Source: Shewanella piezotolerans WP3
GTDB lineage: Bacteria; Pseudomonadota; Gammaproteobacteria; Enterobacterales; Shewanellaceae
Reading direction: 5' to 3'
DNA: 64,000 nt
Assembly (NCBI RefSeq): GCF_000014885.1
Contig: NC_011566.1
Location: 4,011,501-4,075,500, forward strand
Shown: piece after piece, positions 26,843 to 34,826 of the stretch
Layout of the letters: each line of letters begins with the position of its first letter
How positions within the stretch are numbered: the first letter of the stretch is position 1
Notes under the pieces: generated by a model
Told to the model about the DNA's origin: nothing
The model's input: only the letters and a program-made list of their open reading frames with translations
The model's database searches: none
Program-made: the position numbers and the translations under genes

Positions 26843-27111
26843 AAAGGATTAACCCAAACGGTTAACCCCACCGAGTCGACGCATTAGCAATTGACGATAA
26901 CACGGTCAGACCGAGAGCGATTGAATCTGGTTAGTTGGGAAGTACATCTTTCTTGAAAGAGAAAGTAATACTGTTTAACGAATGAGATCTTTGCTCAAGC
27001 GCAAATCATCAGGGCGATAGCCAAAAGCTGTTTAGGCAGCAAGCTAATCAAACGCCGAATGTAGAGCTGCTGTCAGATCCACTGTTTTTGTGTGATTACT
27101 ATTGCTTGACA
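26843..27111 (+). ncRNA. Candidate bridge/seek RNA region of the IS
   Basis: IS1111-group elements encode a structured guide RNA in the 3' non-coding end. Here TAACGAATGA (26976-26985) is identical to the 10 bases flanking the left IS end (25731-25740). It is followed by a hairpin with GAT-x-TTTGC and GCAAA-x-x-ATC arms (26986-27010) and then AGGGCGAT, whose GGGC can pair with GCCC in the right flank (27128-27131). This is the order guide, hairpin, guide expected of a target-binding loop. RNA ends are not known. Confidence 0.55.
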
Positions 27112-27128
27112 AAGGGGAGTCCATGTAG

Positions 27129-27219
27129 CCCTAACTAATGGGCAAAAAATTGTTAACTAAAACGTTGAGGAACGAAAACAGCCAACTGTAAATTTTCTCT
27201 CTTGAACGGTTTATTAGTG
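27129..27219 (-). repeat. attC-like cassette recombination site 3
   Basis: A 91-bp imperfect palindrome. The outer core is CCCTAAC (27129-27135) opposite ATTAGTG (27213-27219); inner arms include GTTAACTAA and CAGCCAACTG. It overlaps the stop of the 159-residue cassette ORF. It is shorter and more worn than the other two sites. Confidence 0.6.
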
Positions 27220-27693
27220 TTCCAATAGCCACTTTTTAGATTCTTCTTGCATTAGAGCGCCTATTTCAATAACACCATAATTATCATTTACTTCTAATTC
27301 ATCTCTAGCGTAATAAAATCCATATAGATGCTCGATCCCTACATTATCTCCAACATATTTAGTCACATTTTCATGTAAATCAAAATTATCAATATCATTG
27401 AGTAACAGCCGAAATTGAATGAATGGGTCTAATTTTTCACCGGCGATCAACTTTAAGTGATGTTTGATTATTAAATGAATTGAATCCTCAAATGAAGGAA
27501 GTTGAGCAATAAGTTTTTCAAAAAGAGGTGAAACGATATCCCAACACTTAGGTTCTGCATCAATGATATCCAGTAACTCATCAGAATAAACGCCATTGTT
27601 TAACTTATCATTTGCATAGTTGACCAAATCATCAGTATCACAAGCACCAGCCACATATTTTGCTATAAAGTAATCTTCGTTTTCTCCATTCAT
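27214..27693 (-). CDS. Hypothetical cassette protein (159 aa)
   Basis: A 159-residue acidic, soluble protein with mostly helical character and no recognised domain. It begins about 30 bases inside its cassette, and its stop codon lies inside the attC-like site, a standard gene-cassette arrangement. No signal peptide or membrane segment. Base composition is clearly more AT-rich than the flanking chromosomal genes. The upstream MNGENEDYFIAKYVAG start is the only reasonable one. Function unknown. Confidence 0.7.
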   Translation of the reverse strand: MNGENEDYFIAKYVAGACDTDDLVNYANDKLNNGVYSDELLDIIDAEPKCWDIVSPLFEKLIAQLPSFEDSIHLIIKHHLKLIAGEKLDPFIQFRLLLNDIDNFDLHENVTKYVGDNVGIEHLYGFYYARDELEVNDNYGVIEIGALMQEESKKWLLEH

Positions 27694-27722
27694 CTTAAAT
27701 TTGAAAGCCCATCTTTAAGGAA

Positions 27723-27820
27723 CACTAACGCCACATTAAGCAGCAAAAAAGTGTTGGCTAAAATGTTGAACGAAGGAAAACAGCCAACTGTTTTTTGTCC
27801 GTTTGAATGCCTTTATTGCA
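27723..27820 (-). repeat. attC-like cassette recombination site 2
   Basis: A 98-bp imperfect palindrome. On the minus strand it ends in GCGTTAGTG; inner arms GTTGGCTAAAAT and CAGCCAACTG are shared with the other two sites. The far core is degenerate (TATTGCA). It separates two cassette ORFs. Confidence 0.75.
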
Positions 27821-27825
27821 GTAAA

Positions 27826-28407
27826 TTACTCAGTGTAAGCAAATTTTGCATAATTAGTAGTGATTTTAGTTCCTTTTTCAGTTTTCGTTATTATTGCTTT
27901 CTCAATAAAAACAACTGAGTTTTCCAAGTGTACCTTAACACTACCACTGGCGATTTCTGGTGTAGCTGTTTCCCACTTTGAATCAACTAAAACCTCATAA
28001 GTAAGAGTTTTTGGCAAGAAAATCTCTACATTGTTACTGTAGACTCGGTAATCATTATTTGTAGATGTTATGACTTCATCTGAGTATATTTTAATATCAG
28101 ATGCCATCGTAGACGGCGCTAGGAATAAAACACTACTAAAAATGGCCGCTATCGTTGAAGATAATATCGCTATTTTAGATTTAGAATAACTTTTCTTCGA
28201 TGGGGTTTCAGGCTGAAATAACTTAGCCACATCTAGATCAAAACAAGAAGCTAGTGCTTTAACCGTTTCGAGTGAACCAGAACCATTATTTTCGACTCTT
28301 TGAATCGTTCTTAAACTTACAGCACTAACATCGGCTAAATGTTGCTGGCTCCAAGCTCTAACTTTACGTTCTTCTATGATTTTTTCAGCGTGTATTTTCA
28401 TTTCCAT
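27826..28407 (-). CDS. Cassette-borne XRE HTH protein with membrane anchor
   Basis: A 193-residue protein. Residues about 9-63 form an XRE-type helix-turn-helix (QQHLADVSAVSLRTIQRVEN). A transmembrane helix follows at about 78-98, and residues 103-193 form a beta-rich domain that should be outside the cytoplasm. This looks like a one-component sensor with cytoplasmic DNA binding and periplasmic sensing, though no ligand or target is known. It occupies its own cassette between two attC-like sites. The first two ATG codons are close together and either may be used. Confidence 0.75.
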   Translation of the reverse strand: MEMKIHAEKIIEERKVRAWSQQHLADVSAVSLRTIQRVENNGSGSLETVKALASCFDLDVAKLFQPETPSKKSYSKSKIAILSSTIAAIFSSVLFLAPSTMASDIKIYSDEVITSTNNDYRVYSNNVEIFLPKTLTYEVLVDSKWETATPEIASGSVKVHLENSVVFIEKAIITKTEKGTKITTNYAKFAYTE

Positions 28408-28510
28408 TTATATTTATCACATGAATATATTGAAGCTATATCCTGTTGAAAAATTCCTTTTATGTATACGACACATTTACGTCACCTTAACGACAGGTCA
28501 ATGCCATACA

Positions 28511-28600
28511 GCTAACGCCTCGTTAAGCGGATAAAAATGGTTGGTTAAAATCGCGCAGCGATAACCAACTGTTTTTATTCCGTTTAAACGACTTGTTAGC
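28511..28600 (-). repeat. attC-like cassette recombination site 1
   Basis: The best preserved of the three sites (90 bp). Outer arms GCTAACGCCTCGTTAAGCGG and, complementary, CCGTTTAAACGACTTGTTAGC; inner arms ATGGTTGGTTA and TAACCAACTG. On the minus strand it reads TAACAAGTCGTTTAAACGGA to GAGGCGTTAGC, much like integron 59-base elements. It contains the stop of the SEFIR gene. Confidence 0.8.
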
Positions 28601-30038
28601 CATTGTATAACGACTCTAAATTTAGGTAAGATTCAAATGGGATTCTGTCATAATCAAATCTCCAGTTTTGAAGGTTATAAGCTTTATCGGCGGCAGAAAA
28701 CTTTTCTATTAAATCTTCTTTAGATTTAATAAGTAATAGTTTTTTCACTATTTCGAAATGACTTTTAGACTCCGCCCTCAAAAACAGTTCAAACGCTTCG
28801 CTGTCCCATCTACCTTTATATACCAAAGTTCTAGGAAACCACCGATTATAGTAATCATTTAAATTCAAAATACTTCTCATACAAAGTATGAAATCAGTCT
28901 GCATTAATGAGTCAAATGAAATGCCTTTAACATTAGCTGAATCATGTAACATATCAGCAGTTATAGAAATTCTGTTCATTTTTAATCGATTCTTACGGCG
29001 CTTATCTAAAACAGAGATATATGAATTAAACTCTGTAAAATCTTTAACTTTTCGCCCCCTAATACCACGAGTAAAATATTTTTCTGTTAAGAAAAATTCT
29101 ATCTCATCAAATTCTGAAGACTTAATTAATATGGTAATGAAATATAAATACAATTCTTGGTTCATATATTTAACGTTATCAAACCACATATCGTTATATG
29201 AACCCATGTTTGATGAAGGTTCGTTTAAAGCCAAAGAGTTTTCAAAAAATGAAAACATCTCATCACGACAGGTATTGACTAAACCATAATCACAGAGCAA
29301 TTCTACTAATTCAGCAAACTGATCTCGATAAGGTTTATATTCATTGATACTTTCAACTACTCTTTCATCAATTTCTTCAGACGTTTCTGTAATTCTAAAG
29401 GATTCAATGGACTCTAGAAGTTTTGATAAATAACTCTTAACTAACCTTTTATAAGATTTCTTTTCTTTTTCAATTGAGTCTTTTACTGAGGAAAATATAG
29501 AAGCGGTATTTACCGATATTGGACTCTCATCAAAAAGAAAAGAAGGTGCTTTACCCAACACTGGCTTTACAATTTTGGGTCTACTAAAGATATTCCGTAA
29601 TAGTTTTTCATATTCATCAAAAAACACTTCGTCAGTAGCTAGATCTACATATATTCTGGGTTTTAAGAAAGCAGGTAAACATGCTACACCATCAATATAT
29701 TCAGTAACAACAGGAATGAATTTTTCCTGAGTTGTTTTCGAGTATACTTCGTTGGAGATTATTTGTGATTCAGTGCCAACACCTCCCGCGCGGGAGTCTG
29801 CTTTTGTGGCATATTTTGAATCTGAAATTATAAGGACTTTAGCTACATCAGGATCAGTAACCATCTTTTCCATAAATGTATATTTATCATGCCCTTCTTT
29901 TAAGTCCCACTTATCAAGTAATACATGTACTCCGTCAGCCATAAGTCTCTCAGCTAAATTCAAAACAAATTCTTCGTGTTTTGGACTGCTCCAACTATAA
30001 GAAATAAAAACTTTAGGGTTGTCGTCTCTTGTCGTCAT
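28596..30038 (-). CDS. SEFIR-domain protein, candidate defence effector
   Basis: A 480-residue protein with an N-terminal SEFIR/TIR-like domain (about residues 8-150): KVFISYSWSS, LLDKWDLKEGHDKYTFMEKM, VLIISDSKYATKADSRAGGVGTE and EKFIPVV are in the family order. Bacterial SEFIR proteins have been reported as anti-phage systems that deplete NAD when triggered. The C-terminal 330 residues are helical, without a recognised domain, and may sense the trigger. The gene is the sole ORF of its cassette: the stop TAA lies in attC site 1, and a GTTAGCC core lies about 30 bases upstream of the start. It is AT-rich compared with its surroundings. Confidence 0.8.
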   Translation of the reverse strand: MTTRDDNPKVFISYSWSSPKHEEFVLNLAERLMADGVHVLLDKWDLKEGHDKYTFMEKMVTDPDVAKVLIISDSKYATKADSRAGGVGTESQIISNEVYSKTTQEKFIPVVTEYIDGVACLPAFLKPRIYVDLATDEVFFDEYEKLLRNIFSRPKIVKPVLGKAPSFLFDESPISVNTASIFSSVKDSIEKEKKSYKRLVKSYLSKLLESIESFRITETSEEIDERVVESINEYKPYRDQFAELVELLCDYGLVNTCRDEMFSFFENSLALNEPSSNMGSYNDMWFDNVKYMNQELYLYFITILIKSSEFDEIEFFLTEKYFTRGIRGRKVKDFTEFNSYISVLDKRRKNRLKMNRISITADMLHDSANVKGISFDSLMQTDFILCMRSILNLNDYYNRWFPRTLVYKGRWDSEAFELFLRAESKSHFEIVKKLLLIKSKEDLIEKFSAADKAYNLQNWRFDYDRIPFESYLNLESLYNG

Positions 30039-30066
30039 TAATAAATCCTAGTGTGAATAAAAAGAT

Positions 30067-30073
30067 GGCTAAC
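30067..30073 (-). other. Cassette 5' core site
   Basis: GGCTAAC, reading GTTAGCC on the minus strand, lies 28 bases upstream of the SEFIR gene start. It fits the recombination core at the 5' boundary of this cassette. No palindromic arms follow it, so the original upstream attachment site is degraded or lost. Confidence 0.5.
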
Positions 30074-30865
30074 AGTATATTAGGCTGAATTCCGCATAAG
30101 AACGGTCTTAATAAGAACAAGCTGCTAGTACTTTAATCACTCAAGATTAACAGTAAAACAACGTATCAACAATGAGTTATAACATAGAAAGAACTGATTC
30201 CCTGTTTCTTTGACTGAGTGAAACAAAGAACCTCTATCATTGCATAAAGTGCAATGCTCACGCAGGAAGAAAAGTCTCTAGGCTGCGGCATATATGATAA
30301 TTCGGGGGCAGGTGTTTTATCTTGCGTCCCACATTAGCTTTTGTAAGCCCAAACTTTTTATTGTGCTACTAACCATTTTAATCAGTGAAAATGACTTTGG
30401 GGTATTTCCGTACTAGAAGCCTTGCCACTACACTACAAATTAAAACACCAATTATCCAAGTGCAGATACGGCCGTGACCGTCCATGACATGGACGTCATG
30501 GCCGAGCTTCCATGGATGGACTTGCTGCGTGTCACGGCAGTGTCTACACATGCGATCGTTCATTCACATTTAACCCATAGGGATATGGGAAATGTCGTAA
30601 TGGTGTCGGGAACACAAGTTCAAACAGGTTGCTTGGCAACACAATTCAAAAAATGTAATCAGTCTTCATTCGAAGGCCAATTAACTTTGAGACACATCCC
30701 AGTTAACCACGAGCAGAAACAACTCCAATGGCTTGCAGCCAGCAAGCTGCAGCTAGCCGCGCTTGCATCATATCTCAACTTACCACTATGGCTTTTTCAC
30801 TATCACCATAGGCCGTGGTATATTAGCGCCCATAATCATTCAGGCAGTTAAAAAAAGGTCATTTC
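30074..30865. other. Non-coding stretch between cassette array and mtnN (790 bp)
   Basis: No credible gene; the longest frame (30474-30851) is built on palindromic sequence. It contains a nested palindrome at 30470-30539 and an ATTGCA-TAAAG-TGCAAT hairpin near 30240. The last 100 bases should carry the mtnN promoter. Confidence 0.5.
30470..30539. repeat. Nested palindrome (REP-like)
   Basis: Outer arms GCCGTGAC (30471-30478) and GTCACGGC enclose CGTCCATG-A-CATGGACG, a perfect 8-bp hairpin, and a second small palindrome TCCATGGA. It has the same cross-shaped design as 25476-25577. Confidence 0.6.
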
Positions 30866-31558
30866 ATGAAAATCGGTATTATTGGCGCTATGGAGCCAGA
30901 AGTTGCGCATTTAGTTGAATCGATGGAAAATTCGACTTCTACCACTATTGCGGGTATCGAGTTTGTCGCCGGTCAATTAGCCGGTCAAGAAGTCATTGTT
31001 ACTCGCTCTGGTATTGGTAAAGTTACCGCCAGTATCGCTACAACGCTGCTTATTGAGAAATATGCGCCTGACGCCATTATCAATACCGGTTCTGCTGGCG
31101 GTTTCGCCGATGATCTTGCTATTGGCGATATTGTCATCTCTTCAGAAGTGCGTCATCACGATGTAGATGTTACTGCTTTTGGCTACGAAATTGGCCAAAT
31201 GGCACAACAGCCAGCTGCCTTTCTTCCAGACGCTAAACTGGTTGCTGCAGCGCAAAAAGCCGTTGCTAGTCTTGGTGAGGTCAAAGCGATTGAAGGCCTG
31301 ATTTGTACCGGTGATAGCTTTATTTGCGATCCTGTACGCACTAAGACTATGTTAGAGAACTTCCCAACGATGGCAGCGTGCGAAATGGAAGCGGCAGCAA
31401 TTGCTCAAGTCTGCCATCAGTTTGCAGTACCTTTTGTGGTGATCCGCTCGCTATCAGATAATGCTAACGATGACTCAGCTGTCGATTTTGACGAATATAT
31501 TATTAAAGCGGGTCTGCATTCAGCGTTAATGGTTATCGCACTCATTAAGCAACTGTAA
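30866..31558 (+). CDS. mtnN: 5'-methylthioadenosine/S-adenosylhomocysteine nucleosidase
   Basis: A 230-residue Pfs/MtnN enzyme; it removes adenine from methylthioadenosine and S-adenosylhomocysteine, feeding methionine recycling and autoinducer-2 precursor supply. Signatures: GIIGAMEPEVAHL at the N-terminus, SAGGFADDLAIGDIVIS, CEMEAAAIAQVCHQF and the catalytic aspartate in SLSDNANDDSAVDFDEY. AAAAAGG lies about nine bases before the ATG. It starts a plus-strand run with the CbiB-like gene. Confidence 0.95.
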   Translation: MKIGIIGAMEPEVAHLVESMENSTSTTIAGIEFVAGQLAGQEVIVTRSGIGKVTASIATTLLIEKYAPDAIINTGSAGGFADDLAIGDIVISSEVRHHDVDVTAFGYEIGQMAQQPAAFLPDAKLVAAAQKAVASLGEVKAIEGLICTGDSFICDPVRTKTMLENFPTMAACEMEAAAIAQVCHQFAVPFVVIRSLSDNANDDSAVDFDEYIIKAGLHSALMVIALIKQL

Positions 31559-31600
31559 AACATAATATTTAGCAAATAGAATAAGGATATAACAGACACT

Positions 31601-32596
31601 ATGGTTCCGGAGTTTACAAAAATCTTCTCACAAGATAGTCAACTTTATATCGGTGCTATAGTGCTGTTAATGTCGGTTCTGCTCGCACGTATGGCGCCGT
31701 TACCGCGCCAATTGCAACCTCTTGTGTGGCTGAACAACCTAGCGTTGAATTTAAGTATTAAAGTTAATCATACCCACCGAGCACCATCGCAGCAGATCAT
31801 TGCTGGCGTACTATCGATGCTGCTTTTGCTACTCCCCTTTTGGCTTATTATCAGCTTCTTTATCGAGCTTGCTGAGTTCCCTTGGTTTTTTGAAGCACTC
31901 GTTATCTATATTTGTTTGCAAGATGACCATTTTAGATACATAGCCCGCGAAGTCTCAATTGCTATTCAAAGAGATAATAAGGGCCGCGCTCGCACATTAT
32001 TACAACCTTGGCTCAATCGACGCACCCAATCTTTGTCTAATGTAGGATTGAGTAAAGTCACTATTGAGCGCTTAGCAACAACCCCCACCTACGGTATAGC
32101 CTCTACTGCGCTGTTTTACAGTATCGGCGGAGTGCCATTACTCCTCGCAGCTAGAATGCTTAAGCAGTTAGATAACGCTTGGCCTGTTTATAACCCGCAA
32201 TATCGTTTCTTTGGCGTCGGGGTGTATGCACTTAGTAGTGTTGTTCATTTCATTCCCGCTAAACTATGGAGCTTTAGCCTTGCACTTCAGGGGGGACCCA
32301 AGAGCTTAGCGGTGCTAATGAACCCGAAAGTCAATGCACCTCCCATTGTTGAGTATCAAACCAGTGCCGTTGTTGCTTGCGCTCTGCGTATTGAGCTTGG
32401 TGGCCCAGCAAAATTTCAAAGTGGCAACGACACAGATAAAAAGGTCACTTTCCCCAAGCTAAAATATGGCCCACTGCCAGGACATGCGGATATTCAGCGC
32501 GCGTTAAAACTCAACTCGATGGCATTTGGCTTATGGACCTTTGCGATCATTTTGCTCCCAACGCTCTGGGGGGCATTGCGAGTTATCAATGGTTAA
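31601..32596 (+). CDS. CobD/CbiB-family membrane protein
   Basis: A 331-residue integral membrane protein of the CobD/CbiB family. TPTYGIASTALFYSIGGVPLLLAARMLKQLDNAW matches in layout the A-x-x-(A/G)-x-x-(G)-x-PG...Y...N-x-x-D-(S)-x-(W/V)G region of CbiB, and the C-terminal YGPLPGHADIQRAL fits its metal/phosphate-binding end. The classic enzyme condenses cobyric acid with aminopropanol phosphate. The sequence is divergent and no other cobalamin gene is near, so it may act in salvage or be a paralogue. It lies 42 bases after mtnN. Confidence 0.7.
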   Translation: MVPEFTKIFSQDSQLYIGAIVLLMSVLLARMAPLPRQLQPLVWLNNLALNLSIKVNHTHRAPSQQIIAGVLSMLLLLLPFWLIISFFIELAEFPWFFEALVIYICLQDDHFRYIAREVSIAIQRDNKGRARTLLQPWLNRRTQSLSNVGLSKVTIERLATTPTYGIASTALFYSIGGVPLLLAARMLKQLDNAWPVYNPQYRFFGVGVYALSSVVHFIPAKLWSFSLALQGGPKSLAVLMNPKVNAPPIVEYQTSAVVACALRIELGGPAKFQSGNDTDKKVTFPKLKYGPLPGHADIQRALKLNSMAFGLWTFAIILLPTLWGALRVING

Positions 32597-32747
32597 AGTG
32601 CTCGCTATTGTAACCTCTGGCGCCGCGATGAATCATAATTAAGCAGTTTGATGTAAATTCATCCAGAAAATTATCGCCTTCTTGTATATATTGTTGGCAT
32701 AGGTATTATTCTTAACCTAGTTAATATCTTCGTAATAGGCTTTCAGT

Positions 32748-33137
32748 TTGCTAGATAACATCCATGTGTCACTTACAACACCTGCATTGCTGTTTCCGGC
32801 AATTTCTCTGCTATTGCTCGCCTATACCAACCGTTTTTTTGCGCTAGCTGCACTTATCCGCAGTTTAAGTGCAGATGGCCAACCAATCCACGACAGCCAG
32901 CTAAAAAACTTACGCCAGCGAATTAGTATAATCAAAAGAATGCAAGAATCAGGCGTACTCAGTTTTGCGCTCTGTGTACTGTGTATGATTTTTATCTATA
33001 TTGGCTTTAATAAAATTGGTTCGCTAATTTTTGGTTGTAGCTTGCTGTTATTGCTTTACTCGCTGCTGTTGTCTGTCATTGAAATCCGCATCTCTGTCGA
33101 TGCGTTAAACATCCACCTGAAAGAGTTAGACAAATGA
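32748..33137 (+). CDS. DUF2721 family membrane protein
   Basis: A 129-residue protein with three hydrophobic segments and the DUF2721 pattern (PALLFPAISLLLLAYTNRFFALAALIR, LRQRISIIKRMQ). Function unknown. It probably starts with TTG at 32748; no strong ribosome site is visible, so the start is uncertain. It overlaps the following TRIC-type gene by 4 bases (ATGA), indicating coupled translation. Confidence 0.75.
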   Translation: MLDNIHVSLTTPALLFPAISLLLLAYTNRFFALAALIRSLSADGQPIHDSQLKNLRQRISIIKRMQESGVLSFALCVLCMIFIYIGFNKIGSLIFGCSLLLLLYSLLLSVIEIRISVDALNIHLKELDK

Positions 33138-33760
33138 TAGATTGGATCTATTTCTTCGACCTATGCGGCACCTCTGTATTTGCGCTTTCTGGTGCGCTAG
33201 CAGCTGGTCGACATAAAATGGATCCGTTTGGGGTGATTGTTTTAGCCTCTGTTACCGCCGTGGGTGGCGGCAGTATTCGCGATGCGATATTAGGCACTAC
33301 GCCTGTATTTTGGATCCAGGATCCTAACTATATTATTGTTATTTTAGCGACCGTGCTACTGACACTGATATTCGTGCGTAAACCCAAACGTGTACCTCGA
33401 TATATCTTTCCTGTGGCTGATGCTTTCGGTTTAGCTCTGTTTACTATTATTGGCGCAGAGAAGGCTTTGAGCCTCGAGCTAGGTGGCATGATAGCGGTTG
33501 TGATGGGGCTAATAACCGGTGTAGGCGGTGGTATCATACGTGATCTGCTTTGCCAACAAGTGCCAATGGTATTGCGCACAGAAATTTATGCTACTGCATC
33601 AATTATGGGTGGGATCTGTTACACCATTAGCTTATATTGGGGAGCGCCAGATATGTTTGCGCTGCTGTTTGCTATGGCGACCGCATTAACTATAAGATTA
33701 GCTGCAATACGCTGGCATCTATCCTTACCTGCATTTGACTTAAAGACGCAACAAAAATGA
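33134..33760 (+). CDS. TRIC/UPF0126 channel-type membrane protein
   Basis: A 208-residue protein with seven transmembrane helices made of two similar halves, each with a glycine-rich motif: ASVTAVGGGSIRDAILG and GLITGVGGGIIRDLLC. This is the YadS/YicG (UPF0126, prokaryotic TRIC) family; structures show trimeric potassium-permeable channels. It overlaps both neighbours by 4 bases (ATGA junctions), so three genes form a tight operon. Confidence 0.88.
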   Translation: MIDWIYFFDLCGTSVFALSGALAAGRHKMDPFGVIVLASVTAVGGGSIRDAILGTTPVFWIQDPNYIIVILATVLLTLIFVRKPKRVPRYIFPVADAFGLALFTIIGAEKALSLELGGMIAVVMGLITGVGGGIIRDLLCQQVPMVLRTEIYATASIMGGICYTISLYWGAPDMFALLFAMATALTIRLAAIRWHLSLPAFDLKTQQK

Positions 33761-34236
33761 GATTACAATTATTTAGTTTACTCCTGGTTTTTTTCAGTTT
33801 GCCAAGCTTCGCCAACATCGGTGACATGCCTAAAGAACAACAACTAGCAGTCAGGTATATTAAAGCTCTCACTAGCCAAGACTACGCTAAGCTAACCTCA
33901 TTTTATAATCGTGACAGCGTGTTTAATGACAGAACCGCAAGCCGCAAATACACTGGGAAGCGCCACATATTAAGTTTTTTAAAACGGGCCCATAAAGGCG
34001 TACTTGAGTACGACTTTAATATTGAGCATATGTTTAACTCAGGCTCTTTGGTTATTCTAATTGGTAACTACCACTATAGAGGCCCTGGAGAGCAATTTGG
34101 TAAGCCCGGCCGTATTATTGATCTCGCCATCCCAGGCGTGACAACTTTAAACCTAGATATGACGAATAATCGCGTCAAAGAGCACCAAGATCTGATGGAC
34201 TATCAAACCATGTCGGATCAGCTATCCACTCAATAA
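33757..34236 (+). CDS. Exported NTF2/SnoaL-like protein
   Basis: A 159-residue protein with a signal peptide (cleavage after PSFA). The mature part has the alpha+beta layout of an NTF2-like domain: AVRYIKALTSQDYAKLTSFY, then VLEYDFNIEHMFNSGSLVILIGNYHYRG. Ligand and function are unknown. It overlaps the TRIC-type gene by 4 bases, and may be the last gene of that operon. Confidence 0.65.
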   Translation: MRLQLFSLLLVFFSLPSFANIGDMPKEQQLAVRYIKALTSQDYAKLTSFYNRDSVFNDRTASRKYTGKRHILSFLKRAHKGVLEYDFNIEHMFNSGSLVILIGNYHYRGPGEQFGKPGRIIDLAIPGVTTLNLDMTNNRVKEHQDLMDYQTMSDQLSTQ

Positions 34237-34371
34237 TCGCAAAAATTTGCGGGTAACCAGCAAACTGAATATCTTCAGTGAGCGCTGGATCGCATTTTAA
34301 AGCTGCAGTAGGAAACTTTTTCAATCTAGCCTGTCAAAGTAATAGAGACATACTTTTTGCTGTAGGTTGTT

Positions 34372-34770
34372 ATGAGTTTTATCAATATTATTCGTACGCT
34401 TTTTGCTTTTTCAGTCCTGTTTTGCAGCGCTGCGTCGGCCTATGAAAATCCGATCGTGGTATCTTACGCTGTGCAACCAATAAACAAATTTAATCAGCAA
34501 CTTGGTCAAGCTCAACAAGAGTCATTAAAGTGGACACAGGCACCAGAATCTATCTCAGCCCATTACTCAGGCGATAACTTTACCTTAGCGAGAATTAAAA
34601 ACTTCGAGGGTAAAGTGGTCACTTACAGTGTTAGCCAACAGAACAGTAAACATCCAAAAATGTTATTGATATTGTCGATGGAAAAACAGAAAGGTTTGTG
34701 GAGTGTAGATGCCGCTAAGCTTACTTGGCAATGCAAAAACGGCCTGCACTTTGGTACAGACCGTTGTTAA
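34372..34770 (+). CDS. Exported hypothetical protein
   Basis: A 132-residue protein with a signal peptide ending AASA. The mature domain has no family I recognise. Two cysteines near the C-terminus (WQCKNGLHFGTDRC) could form a disulfide, and they resemble the end of pilin-type minor proteins, but no pilin N-terminal motif is present. It is separated by 135 bases from the preceding gene. Confidence 0.6.
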   Translation: MSFINIIRTLFAFSVLFCSAASAYENPIVVSYAVQPINKFNQQLGQAQQESLKWTQAPESISAHYSGDNFTLARIKNFEGKVVTYSVSQQNSKHPKMLLILSMEKQKGLWSVDAAKLTWQCKNGLHFGTDRC

Positions 34771-34826
34771 TAACCAGCGCTTTATGAGCACTGTGACGAT
34801 ATAAGGCTTTATATTAAAATAAAGTC

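Larger units (their letters stand above)
25742..27124 (+). mobile_element. IS110-family insertion sequence, IS1111 group
   Basis: A 1.38-kb element with 13-bp inverted repeats ATGGACTCCCCTT (25742-25754) and AAGGGGAGTCCAT (27112-27124). It carries one DEDD transposase gene, a short 5' non-coding part (72 bp) and a long 3' non-coding part (282 bp), the layout of the IS1111 group. The right end stops four bases from the core of an attC-like site. There is no obvious target duplication, as expected for this family. Confidence 0.85.

Noticed and set aside
28888..29289. 133-codon plus-strand ORF inside the SEFIR gene
   Set aside because: AT-rich antisense frame without domain or ribosome site.
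30474..30851. A 125-codon plus-strand ORF before mtnN
   Set aside because: Its start falls in a nested palindrome, it has no ribosome site, and the composition is not protein-like.
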